Shown: positions 31,857 through 40,671 of the stretch, piece by piece | Position numbering within the stretch: position 1 is the stretch's first letter | How the letters are laid out: the number at the start of each line of letters is the position of its first letter | Assembly (NCBI GenBank): GCA_966211765.1 | Contig: CBIHOV010000036.1 | Span: forward strand, 1 to 64,000 | DNA: 64,000 nt | Reading direction: 5' to 3' | Source: Paraflavitalea sp966211765 | Lineage (GTDB): Bacteria > Bacteroidota > Bacteroidia > Chitinophagales > Chitinophagaceae | Translations under genes and position numbers: made by a program | Notes under the pieces: model-generated | The model's input: the letters and a program-made list of their open reading frames with translations, nothing else | What the model was told of the DNA's origin: nothing | Databases searched by the model: none

Positions 31857-32924
31857 CTAAGGCAGTATATATTTGATCAACAGCTCGAAGGCCTGTTTTG
31901 CCACCCTGGCGCCATAATTACCCTGGGTAAACACCACTACCAGGTCCAGGTCTTTGATGATCATGATGTATTGGCCGCCATTGCCCGATGCCAAAATCAC
32001 TTCTTCCTGTTTGTTATTGGACTTGATCCTGATGTTTTCCCGGTACCAGTAATAGCCATAAAAGGTTGGCTGAGGAATAGCCAGTGGAGTCTTGCTGATC
32101 CTCACATAGGAAAAGTCAGGGATAGGTATGACTGCCTTCGTAGACTCTTGTATCCATTTGGATGAAATGATCCTGTTGCCTTTCCATACACCTTTGTTGC
32201 TGACCAGCTGGCCTATTTTCAACATATCAAGCGGGCGTATATAAAATGAGCCTGCTGTCATAGCATGGCCTGCGGGATCAATGGTCCAGCGGTAGTGGGT
32301 GATGCCGAGGGGATCGAATAAGTATTTTTTAGCAAAGGCCATGGTCGACATACCGGTAGCCTTACTGATGATGCCGCTGATGATCATGGGAGCGCTGGAT
32401 GAATAGGCCCATACCGTTCCGGGTTGATCTTTCATGGGTAGTTCGAGCGAGAACTTTACCCAATCCTGCGTAGTGGCCATCTCGTTCTCACAATCTTTGG
32501 TACCGTCAAATTCTTCACAATCAAAGCCTGCTTTCATTTCCAGCATGTCTTTAATGGTCCATGCTTTTTTCCGGGCATCTTTACCTAAGGACTGGGCATA
32601 CTCAGGGAAATAGGAGAGTACCGGCTGGTGTACATCTTTTATAAATCCCTTGTCAATAGCGATGCCCGCCAGCAGGCTGGTGATGGATTTGAAAGCGGAA
32701 CGGGTATCGTGCAGGGAATCCCTGTTGTAGCCATTGAAATAATGTTCATACAGCAGACTATCGCCCCGGGAGATCAATACGCTATGGACATTTGGATAGC
32801 TATTGTTCTCAATTTGAGTGGTCATCTCTTCCAACTTGCCGGGTTGCTTTGTTTGCTGCCCCTGGCAATGAATAGCCATATTAATAAACAGGGTCAATAG
32901 CAGGAAGCTGTTTAACTTTTTCAT
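31857..32924 (-). CDS. secreted serine hydrolase, beta-lactamase class C fold
   Basis: Protein of 355 residues with a signal peptide (about 1-22). The catalytic motif SxxK is Ser76-Ala-Phe-Lys79 in 'TRSAFKSITSLLAGIAIDKG'. The second motif is 'WAYSSSAPMIISGII' (Tyr-Ser-Ser), and a Gly-rich region at about 310 ('ILASGNGGQYIMII') stands for the third. Such proteins are peptidases or esterases acting in the periplasm, rarely true beta-lactamases. It is monocistronic. An open stretch without a start codon lies just beyond its end (31717-31856) and is not called as a gene. Confidence 0.9.
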   Translation of the reverse strand: MKKLNSFLLLTLFINMAIHCQGQQTKQPGKLEEMTTQIENNSYPNVHSVLISRGDSLLYEHYFNGYNRDSLHDTRSAFKSITSLLAGIAIDKGFIKDVHQPVLSYFPEYAQSLGKDARKKAWTIKDMLEMKAGFDCEEFDGTKDCENEMATTQDWVKFSLELPMKDQPGTVWAYSSSAPMIISGIISKATGMSTMAFAKKYLFDPLGITHYRWTIDPAGHAMTAGSFYIRPLDMLKIGQLVSNKGVWKGNRIISSKWIQESTKAVIPIPDFSYVRISKTPLAIPQPTFYGYYWYRENIRIKSNNKQEEVILASGNGGQYIMIIKDLDLVVVFTQGNYGARVAKQAFELLIKYILP

Positions 32925-33064
32925 GGAAGTATTTAGTGGGTTAAGGGGTGTTAAATTACTCTTTCCCCTTGTATGTCGGGTAAATGCTACTGTTATATTA
33001 TCTTTTCTTTAACGATCCTGGTTGCAATCATTGCGTGTGGCTCACCGTTAAAGGGTATCTACGC

Positions 33065-33502
33065 ATGGTACTGCACCGTCATATATTCTTCCTGGCGCTT
33101 TTTTTGATACCGGTCGTTTTTCTTGCCGGCAACAAGATCGTCTGGCTATGGCATTCAAAAAAACACACAGGCACTTTATATTTTAAAGGAAGAGGCAACG
33201 CTCTTGAACAGTTCAGTGCACCCTATAGCATTATTTATTTTAAATTGGGAAAAGACACGGTTTGGTTCGAACGACAAGGCAGTCTTCAGTTTAAGAGAGG
33301 AGACAAAGTACCTATACGTTATCAAACCGGTAATCCCTCCGATGCCGAAGTGGACAATTTTCGCTGTATTTGGGGAGCTACTGTTATTTATGGGGGGCTG
33401 CCATTACTCGTGTTGCTGGTGATTGCCCTACATCCACACATCATCCCCTTTCACTCAAAGATCCATCTCACGCTTAGGAAACCTTTTATCCGGATTGTCT
33501 GA
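33065..33502 (+). CDS. DUF3592-like membrane protein
   Basis: Start placed at the ATG at 33065 (145 residues); the open frame begins at 32984, but the added part is poor. An N-terminal span (about 6-24, 'FFLALFLIPVVFLAGNKIVW') and a second (about 105-125, 'ATVIYGGLPLLVLLVIALH') bracket a small beta domain with 'GTLYFKGRG', 'YSIIYFKLGKDTVWFERQG' and 'GDKVPIRYQTGNPSDAEV'. That last pattern (G-D-x-V-x-V-x-Y-x-x-x-N-P) is typical of DUF3592 proteins, whose role is unknown. Confidence 0.55.
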   Translation: MVLHRHIFFLALFLIPVVFLAGNKIVWLWHSKKHTGTLYFKGRGNALEQFSAPYSIIYFKLGKDTVWFERQGSLQFKRGDKVPIRYQTGNPSDAEVDNFRCIWGATVIYGGLPLLVLLVIALHPHIIPFHSKIHLTLRKPFIRIV

Positions 33503-33615
33503 CCTCCTTTTACTGCTCCGCGTTTATCACTAACTGATCTGCCCGAAATAGAGAAAACTGCTCCTGTTCCGGTATTGAAATTTGAGGGACCTTTACTTAT
33601 CTCAAATGGTAAGTT

Positions 33616-34533
33616 ATGCAACATATCTATATTATTGGCGCAGGAGCAGTGGGTAAGGTATTGGCCGTGACGCTGGCACTCCACAATAGAAAGGTTACGT
33701 TGCTACGAGGCAGCGTTGATGACCAGGAAAGTCATACGGAAAGGATACAGGTGGTCACCGCCCAAAATGGAATACTGGAAGCCACTATTGAAGTGAGTTC
33801 CTTAAACAAGGTGCCGGTATTGAATGGGTTGATCGTGCTGACCAATAAATCCTTTGGAAATGCGGGCCTGGCGCAGTCGCTAAAAGGCAAGACAGGCGAT
33901 TCTCCCATTGTCCTCTTACAAAATGGACTTGGCGTAGAGCAGGTATTTATTGACAAAGGGTTTCCCCAGGTATATCGTTGCGTACTCTTTATGACGAGCC
34001 AGTTGATAGAAGAAAACAGGATCAGCTTTAAACCGGTGACGGCTTCTCCGATAGGCCTGATAAAAGGCGATGCCCACCAGGTGGATGCGATCGTTGCTCA
34101 ACTCAATAGTCCACATTTCGGCTTCAGGGCCGAAAGCAATATCCAGCCCATCATCTGGAAGAAGGCCATTGCCAACAGTGTATTCAATTCCATCTGTCCT
34201 TTACTGGATATTGACAATGGCATCTTTCACCGCAATGAAGCCGTAATGGCCATGGCCTCCGGCGTGATCAAAGAATGCGTTGGGATTGCTCAGGCAAAGG
34301 GTGTGGCCCTTACGGAAGAAGAGGTTACAGCAACTGTATTAATGATCAGCCGCCTGTCCGACGGACAACTGATCTCCACGCTGCAGGATATTAACCACAA
34401 ACGTCCCACGGAGATCGGGACGCTGAATTTTGCTATTGTACAAATCGCCCAATCACTAGGGCTGGAAAATACTGTACCGGAAACCCGCATATTGGGCGAA
34501 TTGACGAAGTTGAAATCGGATCTAAGCCGATAA
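33616..34533 (+). CDS. ketopantoate reductase-family protein (ApbA/PanE-like)
   Basis: Protein of 305 residues. N-terminal Rossmann fold 'IYIIGAGAVGKVLAVTLA' binds NADP(H). Next come 'VLTNKSFGNAGLAQSL' and 'VLLQNGLGVEQVFI', where the family has the conserved Lys/Asn pair. The C-terminal helical domain begins 'KKAIANSVFNSICPLLDIDNGIF', with the catalytic-type Lys, and includes 'ISTLQDINHKRPTEIGTLN'. PanE reduces ketopantoate to pantoate for coenzyme A synthesis, but many family members act on other substrates, and no other pantothenate gene is near. It converges on the metallophosphoesterase gene with one base between stops. Confidence 0.9.
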   Translation: MQHIYIIGAGAVGKVLAVTLALHNRKVTLLRGSVDDQESHTERIQVVTAQNGILEATIEVSSLNKVPVLNGLIVLTNKSFGNAGLAQSLKGKTGDSPIVLLQNGLGVEQVFIDKGFPQVYRCVLFMTSQLIEENRISFKPVTASPIGLIKGDAHQVDAIVAQLNSPHFGFRAESNIQPIIWKKAIANSVFNSICPLLDIDNGIFHRNEAVMAMASGVIKECVGIAQAKGVALTEEEVTATVLMISRLSDGQLISTLQDINHKRPTEIGTLNFAIVQIAQSLGLENTVPETRILGELTKLKSDLSR

Positions 34534-34534
34534 A

Positions 34535-35776
34535 TTACCGCTTAGCCAGTATCTCATACTTTCCCGCTTCAGTACCATCATCCTTCAGCATCTGCAGGGA
34601 AAACTTTTGCTGATCGGCTTTTACCTGGATCAGGGTGCGCTTGCCTTCAAGAGGACCGCCACCAATGATCAGGGGGTAATTGTGCTCACCAGCCACAGGC
34701 GGGTGCACACCATAGGTATGGGTGTGACCGGAGATCACGATGTCTACTTTGTATTTATCGAACAGGGGAGAGAACAGCTCGCGGCAATGCAAAGCGCCAT
34801 GGCCCTTGCCCGAATAATGCGGCGGGATATGCATCATCACCACCCTGTATTTGGCTTTCTTATAAGCTTTGCTTTGTAACTGGGTTTCCAGCCAGGCAGC
34901 CTGTTTGATGCGGTACGCATCAAAATCAACTATGCCTGCATACACAGGGGTACTATCCTCTTTGTCTTCACCCGTATCGAGGGCAATGGCGAAAACCGGT
35001 CCCCACTGAAAACTAAAATACTGACCACCGGGGTTGGAGAAATAATCCTTCAGGTTGCGTGCATACTTGCCGCGTGTTTCATGGTTGCCGCGTACAAACA
35101 GCAAAGGTTTGTTGGAAGCGAAAGCTGCAGTACAAGGCGTAAGCAAATGATCAATGATCTGCTGCTCATCGGTCTGGTAATCGAACATATCTCCATTAAG
35201 GAATACGAAATCGTAAGGATGCTCTTTGTTGAGCCCCATGAGGTGACCGAAAGAAGCCGGACGGTCATGAATATCATTTAAGATAAGCCAGCTTACTTCT
35301 TTTGCCGTGGGATTGATGGTGGTAAAAGAATAGGCATCACTTTGGATGGTTTCGCCATAAGTAAGTTTATAAGGCTGGAATTCTTTGATGTCTTTTGATA
35401 CCACCCGGTATTGGTAAGTTTTGCCGGGCTGCAGTCCTTCGATCACCACTTCGTGCACACGGTTGTAAGCATTCACGAGCCCATCGACCACGGCATGTGC
35501 CTTCTTGTCCAATGCGGCCCCCTGCTCACCATATTCCACCCAGCTATAGCAGGGACGGGCCGTGATCCAGCGGATGGTCATACTGTTGTCCGTCATAGCC
35601 TGCAGGTAGGGCTTTGCCAGGAATACATGTTCTGCTTCGGCGGTGGCAGGTGCTGCAGCAGCTTCTTTGGCCAAGGCGCCAAAAGGCGTAAGGGCCGCTG
35701 TGCCCAGGGCAGTAGCGCGTGTAATGGAACCCAGGAAGTTTCTCCTGTTCAGTGCATTGTTTTGTTGCTCACTCAT
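34535..35776 (-). CDS. Tat-exported metallophosphoesterase with purple-acid-phosphatase-like N-terminus
   Basis: Protein of 413 residues. A twin-arginine signal is present (NRRNFLGSITRATALGTAALTPFGALA). An N-terminal fibronectin-III-like domain at about 52-150 ('QAMTDNSMTIRWITARPCYSWVEYG', then 'LQPGKTYQYRVVS') precedes the calcineurin-like phosphoesterase domain: 'LILNDIHDRPASFGH', 'LNGDMFDYQ', 'LFVRGNHETRGKY', 'VVMMHIPPHYSGKG', 'DIVISGHTHTYG', giving a full set of metal ligands. It is likely a phosphatase or phosphodiesterase of the periplasm or surface. A 12-base LacI-type palindrome lies 57 bases upstream. Confidence 0.93.
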   Translation of the reverse strand: MSEQQNNALNRRNFLGSITRATALGTAALTPFGALAKEAAAAPATAEAEHVFLAKPYLQAMTDNSMTIRWITARPCYSWVEYGEQGAALDKKAHAVVDGLVNAYNRVHEVVIEGLQPGKTYQYRVVSKDIKEFQPYKLTYGETIQSDAYSFTTINPTAKEVSWLILNDIHDRPASFGHLMGLNKEHPYDFVFLNGDMFDYQTDEQQIIDHLLTPCTAAFASNKPLLFVRGNHETRGKYARNLKDYFSNPGGQYFSFQWGPVFAIALDTGEDKEDSTPVYAGIVDFDAYRIKQAAWLETQLQSKAYKKAKYRVVMMHIPPHYSGKGHGALHCRELFSPLFDKYKVDIVISGHTHTYGVHPPVAGEHNYPLIIGGGPLEGKRTLIQVKADQQKFSLQMLKDDGTEAGKYEILAKR

Positions 35777-35832
35777 AAGGGTATTATTAAATACCCGCTA
35801 AAAGTAAGGAATAGGTCAATAGGGAAATTTGT

Positions 35833-35844
35833 GCAAACGTTTGC
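35833..35844. promoter_or_regulatory. LacI-family-type operator palindrome
   Basis: GCAAACGTTTGC is a perfect 12-base palindrome matching the classical LacI-family operator with central CG. It stands 57 bases before the metallophosphoesterase start and just after the stop of the secreted protein gene. No LacI regulator is in the window, so the regulator would be encoded elsewhere. Confidence 0.5.
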
Positions 35845-35856
35845 GCCGTTATATTA

Positions 35857-36450
35857 CTATTCTGTTAAGGGGGCGAGCTTCCAGTATTTGCCGTTGTCGT
35901 CCATGGCAAAGAGGAAATTCCTGCCTCCATACGCAATGCTATGGAAGAATGTTTTTGCTTTGGCAGTAATATAACCTTTGGTGAACACTCCATTTTCTTT
36001 GAGGAAGCCAACCTGTATTAATTGGTCTTCATCTGTGTCGGGGTTATTGAGGCAGGCAAAATCCTGCATATTGGCGGCAAATACAGGCACCCCGATCAGG
36101 GTATCACATTTACCGGTCAGTTGGTTTACCAGGTAGTAACGTTCGTTGTGCAATTCAGTTTTCTTCACCAGGGCCAGTTTGGTACCGCGCACATCTCCCA
36201 GGTAGCTGTATTCGCCCATGTCGCTATCGACATTGATGTCATTGAATATTTTATACTGTTGATTGGTCAGTGGTATGAGCAACCTGCCGGATTGTTTTCT
36301 TACCTGGTTGTTGAATACCAGGAAGGGCGTGCGCCCCACGCTGTCGTACTGCGTTTTCTTAATGGCAATGTATTGGCAGGGAATGCTTTTTTGGGCGGAT
36401 GCCTGCACGGCAAATGCCAGCGCAATGGCAAGGATGGTGAAGGACTTCAT
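35857..36450 (-). CDS. secreted protein of unknown function
   Basis: Protein of 197 residues with a signal peptide 'FTILAIALAFAVQASAQ'. The mature part consists of short beta strands with aromatic and polar residues ('FLVFNNQVRKQSGRLLIP', 'YLVNQLTGKCDTLIG', 'IAYGGRNFLFAMDDNGKYWKLAP'), which recalls a propeller-like or beta-sandwich fold but matches no named family I know. It is upstream of the metallophosphoesterase gene in the same direction, with 80 bases between, so they may share a transcript unless the operator at 35833 marks a separate promoter. Confidence 0.65.
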   Translation of the reverse strand: MKSFTILAIALAFAVQASAQKSIPCQYIAIKKTQYDSVGRTPFLVFNNQVRKQSGRLLIPLTNQQYKIFNDINVDSDMGEYSYLGDVRGTKLALVKKTELHNERYYLVNQLTGKCDTLIGVPVFAANMQDFACLNNPDTDEDQLIQVGFLKENGVFTKGYITAKAKTFFHSIAYGGRNFLFAMDDNGKYWKLAPLTE

Positions 36451-36526
36451 AATTTAGGGGTGTTGGGGATAACCGGGTTCCAGGATAATTAAACTACCCT
36501 GTAAATTTATAGTCAAAACCGCTATT

Positions 36527-37645
36527 ATGCAAGTAGCCCCTCCTCACCAACGCTTATTATCATTTCTTTATCTATGTTGTCTCTTCATTTTGTTGTCGAA
36601 TAGCTCTTTGTACGCGCAAAAAGGAATAGAAGAGAATATTGATAAGCTCATTTCGAAAGCGATGGCCGAAGAGGAATTTCCCGGCATGGCCGTGGCCGTT
36701 ATCCAGGACAACAAGGTCCTTTTTAAAAAGACCTATGGCCTGCGTGCCCGGTCGGGCAAGGAAAAGGTGGATGAGCACACCATCTTCAGTATTGGTTCGG
36801 TATCCAAAGCATTTACGGCAGTGGGCCTGATGCAGTTGGTACAGGAAGGGAAAATAGCGTTGGAAGATCCTATAAAAAAGCACCTGAAAGGCTTGCCCGA
36901 TGCCTGGGGTACCATCACCATCCAACAATACATGACGCACACCAGCGGAATACCAGCTATAAAGGGAGAAAAAGCCGAGGATTCTTTTGAGGCCACGGTG
37001 AAGAAGGCTGGTAAATTACCCATGGCATTTGCCCCCGGCAAAAAACAGCAATACAACAACTTTAACTTTGCGGTACTGGGTAAGCTTATGGAAGCGGTTA
37101 CAGGCAGGAGTTATCTTGACTATATGACGCAGGCCTTATTCGTTCCCCTGCAAATGACCCGCAGCGGCGTAAAGCCGGGTGCATCCAATGTAGCGCTGGG
37201 ACACCTGTTAAAGAAAGGACAATGGAAAGAAATTGTATCTCATTTCCGCCCGAACGATTATGGGCTCCCTTCCGGTGGTTTACAAACCAGCCTGAACGAC
37301 TTCATTAAATTGAGCCTGGCGCTCAATGGCAATACGCTGTTGCGCCCCAAAAACACCAATACCATGTGGGTACCTTATTCCGCCAAACTGTCGAATACAC
37401 CCGGTTGGCATTCCCGGATGGCTGGCAACGAAATTGTGATTCATAAAGGTGGCGGGGGTACTGGTATTGGCAGTGTGTGTGATTATAAGATCGTACCCTC
37501 CCAAAAAATGTATGTGATTGTTATGACCAATAAGGCCGGTAATAAACTTTCGCCTGCAGCCATTACCGATGATATCCTGTTCAAGTGCTTCAATATTCCC
37601 CAGGATACCAGTGGGCCTGATGCAGGGGAAGGCAATGAGCATTAA
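36527..37645 (+). CDS. secreted serine hydrolase, beta-lactamase class C fold
   Basis: Protein of 372 residues with signal peptide (about 1-31). Catalytic motif Ser91-Val-Ser-Lys94 in 'IFSIGSVSKAFTAVGLMQL', second motif 'YNNFNFAVLGKLMEAVTG' (Tyr-Asn-Asn), and third motif 'IVIHKGGGGTGIG' (His-Lys-Gly-Gly). All three elements of the penicillin-binding-protein-like fold are present. It probably acts as a peptidase or esterase in the periplasm. The Crp/Fnr-type regulator gene follows 18 bases after its stop, but a minus-7-like box is seen before that gene, so the two may be separate transcripts. Confidence 0.92.
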   Translation: MQVAPPHQRLLSFLYLCCLFILLSNSSLYAQKGIEENIDKLISKAMAEEEFPGMAVAVIQDNKVLFKKTYGLRARSGKEKVDEHTIFSIGSVSKAFTAVGLMQLVQEGKIALEDPIKKHLKGLPDAWGTITIQQYMTHTSGIPAIKGEKAEDSFEATVKKAGKLPMAFAPGKKQQYNNFNFAVLGKLMEAVTGRSYLDYMTQALFVPLQMTRSGVKPGASNVALGHLLKKGQWKEIVSHFRPNDYGLPSGGLQTSLNDFIKLSLALNGNTLLRPKNTNTMWVPYSAKLSNTPGWHSRMAGNEIVIHKGGGGTGIGSVCDYKIVPSQKMYVIVMTNKAGNKLSPAAITDDILFKCFNIPQDTSGPDAGEGNEH

Positions 37646-37650
37646 TTTTG
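37643..37650 (+). promoter_or_regulatory. candidate minus-7 box of the Crp/Fnr-type gene
   Basis: TAATTTTG fits TAnnTTTG and overlaps the end of the hydrolase gene, 13 bases before the ATG at 37664. The leader would be very short. No TTG element at the usual distance. Confidence 0.3.
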
Positions 37651-37663
37651 AGGTTATTTTATT

Positions 37664-38236
37664 ATGGAAGCAGTTTTGGCTTATATAAACTCACTGGGTG
37701 AATTTTCAGCAGCAAGCTGGAACCTATTGAACCCGGCCCTTACAACGGTGTCTTTTGAAAAAGGAAGCTACCTGTTGCAGAAGGGCCAGGTTTGTGATGC
37801 GTTGTTTTTCATCAACCAGGGTTTCTGTCGTGCATTCTATGAGCAGGACGAACAGGAGATCAATACAGATTTCTTTTTTGAACAGGAGATCGCCACCAAT
37901 ATCAACAGTTTTGCCAAAGGAGCGCCTTCGGAATTTGCACTGCAGGCTTGTGAAGGGCTCACCGCAGTAAGATTTGACAAGGCCAGACTGCGGGTGGCCG
38001 GACGGCTTGATCCGGCTATTGAAACACTGGGCAGGAATTGCCTGCAACAAATTGCCATGCGACAGGAAACACACAATGCCTTGTTCAAACTCATGACGGC
38101 GGAAGAGCGTTATGCTTACCTCGAACAGCATTCGCCAGCCATATTGCAAAGAGTGTCCCTTTCTCAATTATCTTCTTACCTGGGTGTAGCACGCGAGACC
38201 CTGAGTCGTATACGTAAAAGACGAATGTCAGGCTGA
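37664..38236 (+). CDS. Crp/Fnr-family transcriptional regulator
   Basis: Protein of 190 residues. The cyclic-nucleotide-binding-like beta roll covers about 20-125 ('FEKGSYLLQKGQVCDALFFINQGFCRAFYE'), followed by a dimer helix and a short winged helix at about 150-187 with 'VSLSQLSSYLGVARETLSRIRKRR'. The residues that bind cAMP in Crp are not all visible. This is the usual Bacteroidota type that is read in cells lacking a known ligand for it. It follows the serine hydrolase. A nested hairpin stands directly after the stop codon. Confidence 0.9.
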   Translation: MEAVLAYINSLGEFSAASWNLLNPALTTVSFEKGSYLLQKGQVCDALFFINQGFCRAFYEQDEQEINTDFFFEQEIATNINSFAKGAPSEFALQACEGLTAVRFDKARLRVAGRLDPAIETLGRNCLQQIAMRQETHNALFKLMTAEERYAYLEQHSPAILQRVSLSQLSSYLGVARETLSRIRKRRMSG

Positions 38237-38546
38237 GCCAGTGGAAGGATGGGACGTCCTTCCTGCTTGTTGGCGGGATGGCTCACCTTGGTGCAAAGGT
38301 GTCTATCAAAGGGTTTTCATGCCCCTTTAGGGGCCTACGCTTTGTAGAAATGAACATCGCTAAATTCTTTTGCCCTGTAGGGGCAATCCTTAACGTTGCG
38401 CTGATCTAAGAAGCAAGTCAAAGGTCTGTCGAAGCCTTTCTCGTTGCCTTTTAAAACCACTTTGTGACGATCGTCACAGGCAGAACCCAATTACCCCGCC
38501 GACCTTTGCTGTAGGATAATGAATCAATCATTCAAATATTTTACAC
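38237..38546. repeat. gene-free stretch with palindromic intergenic repeats
   Basis: It begins with a nested hairpin: outer arms TGAGCCA (38234-38240) and TGGCTCA (38279-38285), inner arms GGAAGGA (38243-38249) and TCCTTCC (38257-38263). Two GCCCC palindromes follow: GCCCCTTTAGGGGC at 38321-38334 and GCCCTGTAGGGGC at 38372-38384, separated by 'TTTGTAGAAAT'. The layout of two GC-rich palindromes around a TTTGTAGAAA word resembles an abundant intergenic repeat of Bacteroidota as I remember it. No gene is seen. Confidence 0.6.
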
Positions 38547-38894
38547 ATGATAAACGAAGCAAAGACCACGGTACTGGCATTTATTGATGCCCTCAACAAG
38601 GAAGATTTCAAAGCAGCCAAAGCACAGGTGAATGATGACCTCACCTTCATCGGCGTAATGGGCACCCGCAACGGCGCTGATGCCTACTTTGCTGATATGG
38701 AGAAAATGAAACTGAAGTATGCAGTGAAAAATGCCATCGCAGAAGGAGCGGAGGTATGTCTTCAGTACGATATCAATATGGGCGGTGGTGTCAGCATTTT
38801 TGCCATTGGCTGGTACAGCCTGGTGCAGGGAAAGATCAGCGCATTCAAGGTGGTATTTGATCCCCGTGCGCTGCTGGAGAAGGCAGGCAGATGA
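38547..38894 (+). CDS. NTF2-like (SnoaL-type) protein
   Basis: Protein of 115 residues in the NTF2-like cone fold: an N-terminal helix 'VLAFIDALNKEDFKAAKAQV', then 'TFIGVMGTRNGADAYFADMEKM' and beta strands 'VCLQYDINMGGGVSIFAIGWYSL' and 'ISAFKVVFDPRALL'. Members include isomerases, hydrolases and ligand binders; no catalytic residues can be picked out here. It is cytoplasmic and stands alone, with a terminator after it. Confidence 0.82.
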   Translation: MINEAKTTVLAFIDALNKEDFKAAKAQVNDDLTFIGVMGTRNGADAYFADMEKMKLKYAVKNAIAEGAEVCLQYDINMGGGVSIFAIGWYSLVQGKISAFKVVFDPRALLEKAGR

Positions 38895-39033
38895 TAGCAG
38901 GCAGGAGGTGAGGGCGGAAACCGGAAAACCGTTTACCATTTCTGGAATAATTTAGTGGAGAACAAACAGTCATGCCAGTGGTTACCCGGCGGGGTACGGT
39001 GATGACTGGCTACCTATATTTTAATAGTAAAGG

Positions 39034-39060
39034 CCGGTCAGCTCACCTGACCGGTCTTTA
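39034..39060. terminator. bidirectional intrinsic terminator
   Basis: CCGGTCAG (39034-39041) pairs with CTGACCGG (39047-39054) around CTCAC. A T-rich tract (TCTTTATTTTTA) follows on the plus strand, and a matching A-rich stretch is on the other side, so it can end both the NTF2-like gene and the convergent bacilliredoxin gene. Confidence 0.82.
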
Positions 39061-39072
39061 TTTTTATCCATA

Positions 39073-39492
39073 TCAGGCGTGTTCTTCAACCAGCGCCCGC
39101 AGATCATTGGCTAAAGATTGAGGATCCCTCGATTCTATCCTGTGTTTGGGAATAAAACCAACCAATTCCTTGTCCTTAAAATATGCAAAGCAAGGAGAAG
39201 AAGGTGGAATATCCTGGATATGTGAGCGGAAACGGCTCGTAGCTTCCAGGTCTTGTCCGGCAAAAACAGAGACAATACGGTCCGGTTTTTTTCCGGTGTT
39301 GTCCTCCATGATCAATTTAACTGCCGGGCGGGCATTGCCTGCGGCACAGCCGCAAACGCTATTGACCACCACCAGGGTAGTGCCAGGCTGGTCCAGCGCC
39401 TTGTCTACATCGTCAGGAGTATGCAGTTCCTGTACGCCTGTGTTAGTAAGTTCTTCTCTAAAGGGCTTGATTAATAAAGGTGAGTAAGGCAT
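39073..39492 (-). CDS. bacilliredoxin (BrxA/BrxB family)
   Basis: Protein of 139 residues with the family's Cys47-Gly-Cys49 motif in 'LVVVNSVCGCAAGNARPAVK', within a thioredoxin-like fold. Further hallmarks are 'MPYSPLLIKPFREELTNTGVQEL' at the start and 'RIVSVFAGQDLEATSRFR' and 'SPCFAYFKD' later. In Bacillus, proteins of this family remove bacillithiol from oxidised proteins. Some Bacteroidota also make bacillithiol, so that role is plausible here. The gene is monocistronic. Confidence 0.92.
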   Translation of the reverse strand: MPYSPLLIKPFREELTNTGVQELHTPDDVDKALDQPGTTLVVVNSVCGCAAGNARPAVKLIMEDNTGKKPDRIVSVFAGQDLEATSRFRSHIQDIPPSSPCFAYFKDKELVGFIPKHRIESRDPQSLANDLRALVEEHA

Positions 39493-39777
39493 AGCTTTAT
39501 TTTTAAAGGTTAGGAAATACGGTCACACCGTTGTAGGGTTGATAACAACTGTATGTAGTTACCAATACCAACAATCCTGTTGCTACGAAATCAGATGAGG
39601 AGATGATGTGCGATGCGTGAATGGGATTAAACGGTCAGTCACCCAGCAGAGGGGTTATCAATGGTAATAGTGAGTGATTGTCAAGATACCTCAAATTTTC
39701 ATTCAACAAAATTAATTATTTCGGCCAGGGCAAAAAACTGATCGGCTCCGTGTGTGTATCGGTGAGAGATCGATGAC

Positions 39778-40671
39778 CTATCCTGCTTTGGCAAACTTTA
39801 CCTGGGTTCTGTAGAGGGCCGGGGATACTGCTGTCTTGTTCTTAAAGAACCGGCTGAAATGATAGCCATCGGTAAAGCCCAGGTCCTGTGCAATGGCTTT
39901 GACAGGTTTGGGTGTGAGGTAGAGCTCACGCTTGGCCTCTGCAATGATGCGGTCGGCGATCATGTCGGTGAGGGTGCGGCTAAAGTGGTGCTTCACCAGT
40001 CTGGATAAGGCTTTGGGAGATATATTCAATAGCTCCGCATATTGCCCGGCACCGTGTTTCTTGCGGTAGTTGGTCTCAATAGCATTCTTCAGTTGCTGTA
40101 ACAGGAAAGGTTCTTCTTTTACCTTATTAGATGGATGACCGGTGTCTGCTGCTACCTGCAATTTAGATCGTGCCGCCACTATGAGAAAGATCTTCAGGAG
40201 TGATACCAGCAGTTCATGTTGCGCCAGCCCATCCTGTTGTAACTCTTCCCGCATACCTGATAATACAGCTAGCAGTTTACGGGTAGTGACTTCTTCGCAG
40301 TGATGGAAGGAAGGCTGGTAAATATTGTTGAACAGGATGCCATCGCAGGCTATTTCCTTATCGTGTTTATAGATACAAAAGAAGTCGGGATGAAAATTCA
40401 GTACCCATCCCTGGCAATTGTCCAGCTGCAGGGAAAAGGGTTGGTACAGGGAAAAATAAAGCAGGTCGTTCTCTTTAACAGGGGAAAGGCCTGCTTCCGT
40501 ATGCACCGATCCTTCTCCTGCAGTGATCAGGATGATCGTATAATAATTAAACCGCCGGATGGGATCCATCGTACCTATTTCATCCAATGTTGATACCCTG
40601 AAAGCCAGGGTACCATTTTGGGGATTGACCAATGTATTGGGATGTGTGACCATCCATGCAAAAGTAATCAA
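39778..40671 (-). CDS. AraC-family transcriptional regulator
   Basis: Protein of 297 residues. The N-terminal cupin-like domain (about 20-110) has 'YYTIILITAGEGSVHTEAGLSPVKENDLLYFSLYQPFSL'. The C-terminal pair of helix-turn-helix motifs (about 200-292) has 'GAGQYAELLNISPKALSRLVKHHFSRTLTDMIADRI', then 'VKAIAQDLGFTDGYHFSRFFKNKTAVSPALYR'. Its start overlaps the stop of the DUF1348-like gene by 4 bases (ATGA), so they form one operon. The target is probably that gene or its own operon. Confidence 0.92.
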   Translation of the reverse strand: MITFAWMVTHPNTLVNPQNGTLAFRVSTLDEIGTMDPIRRFNYYTIILITAGEGSVHTEAGLSPVKENDLLYFSLYQPFSLQLDNCQGWVLNFHPDFFCIYKHDKEIACDGILFNNIYQPSFHHCEEVTTRKLLAVLSGMREELQQDGLAQHELLVSLLKIFLIVAARSKLQVAADTGHPSNKVKEEPFLLQQLKNAIETNYRKKHGAGQYAELLNISPKALSRLVKHHFSRTLTDMIADRIIAEAKRELYLTPKPVKAIAQDLGFTDGYHFSRFFKNKTAVSPALYRTQVKFAKAG

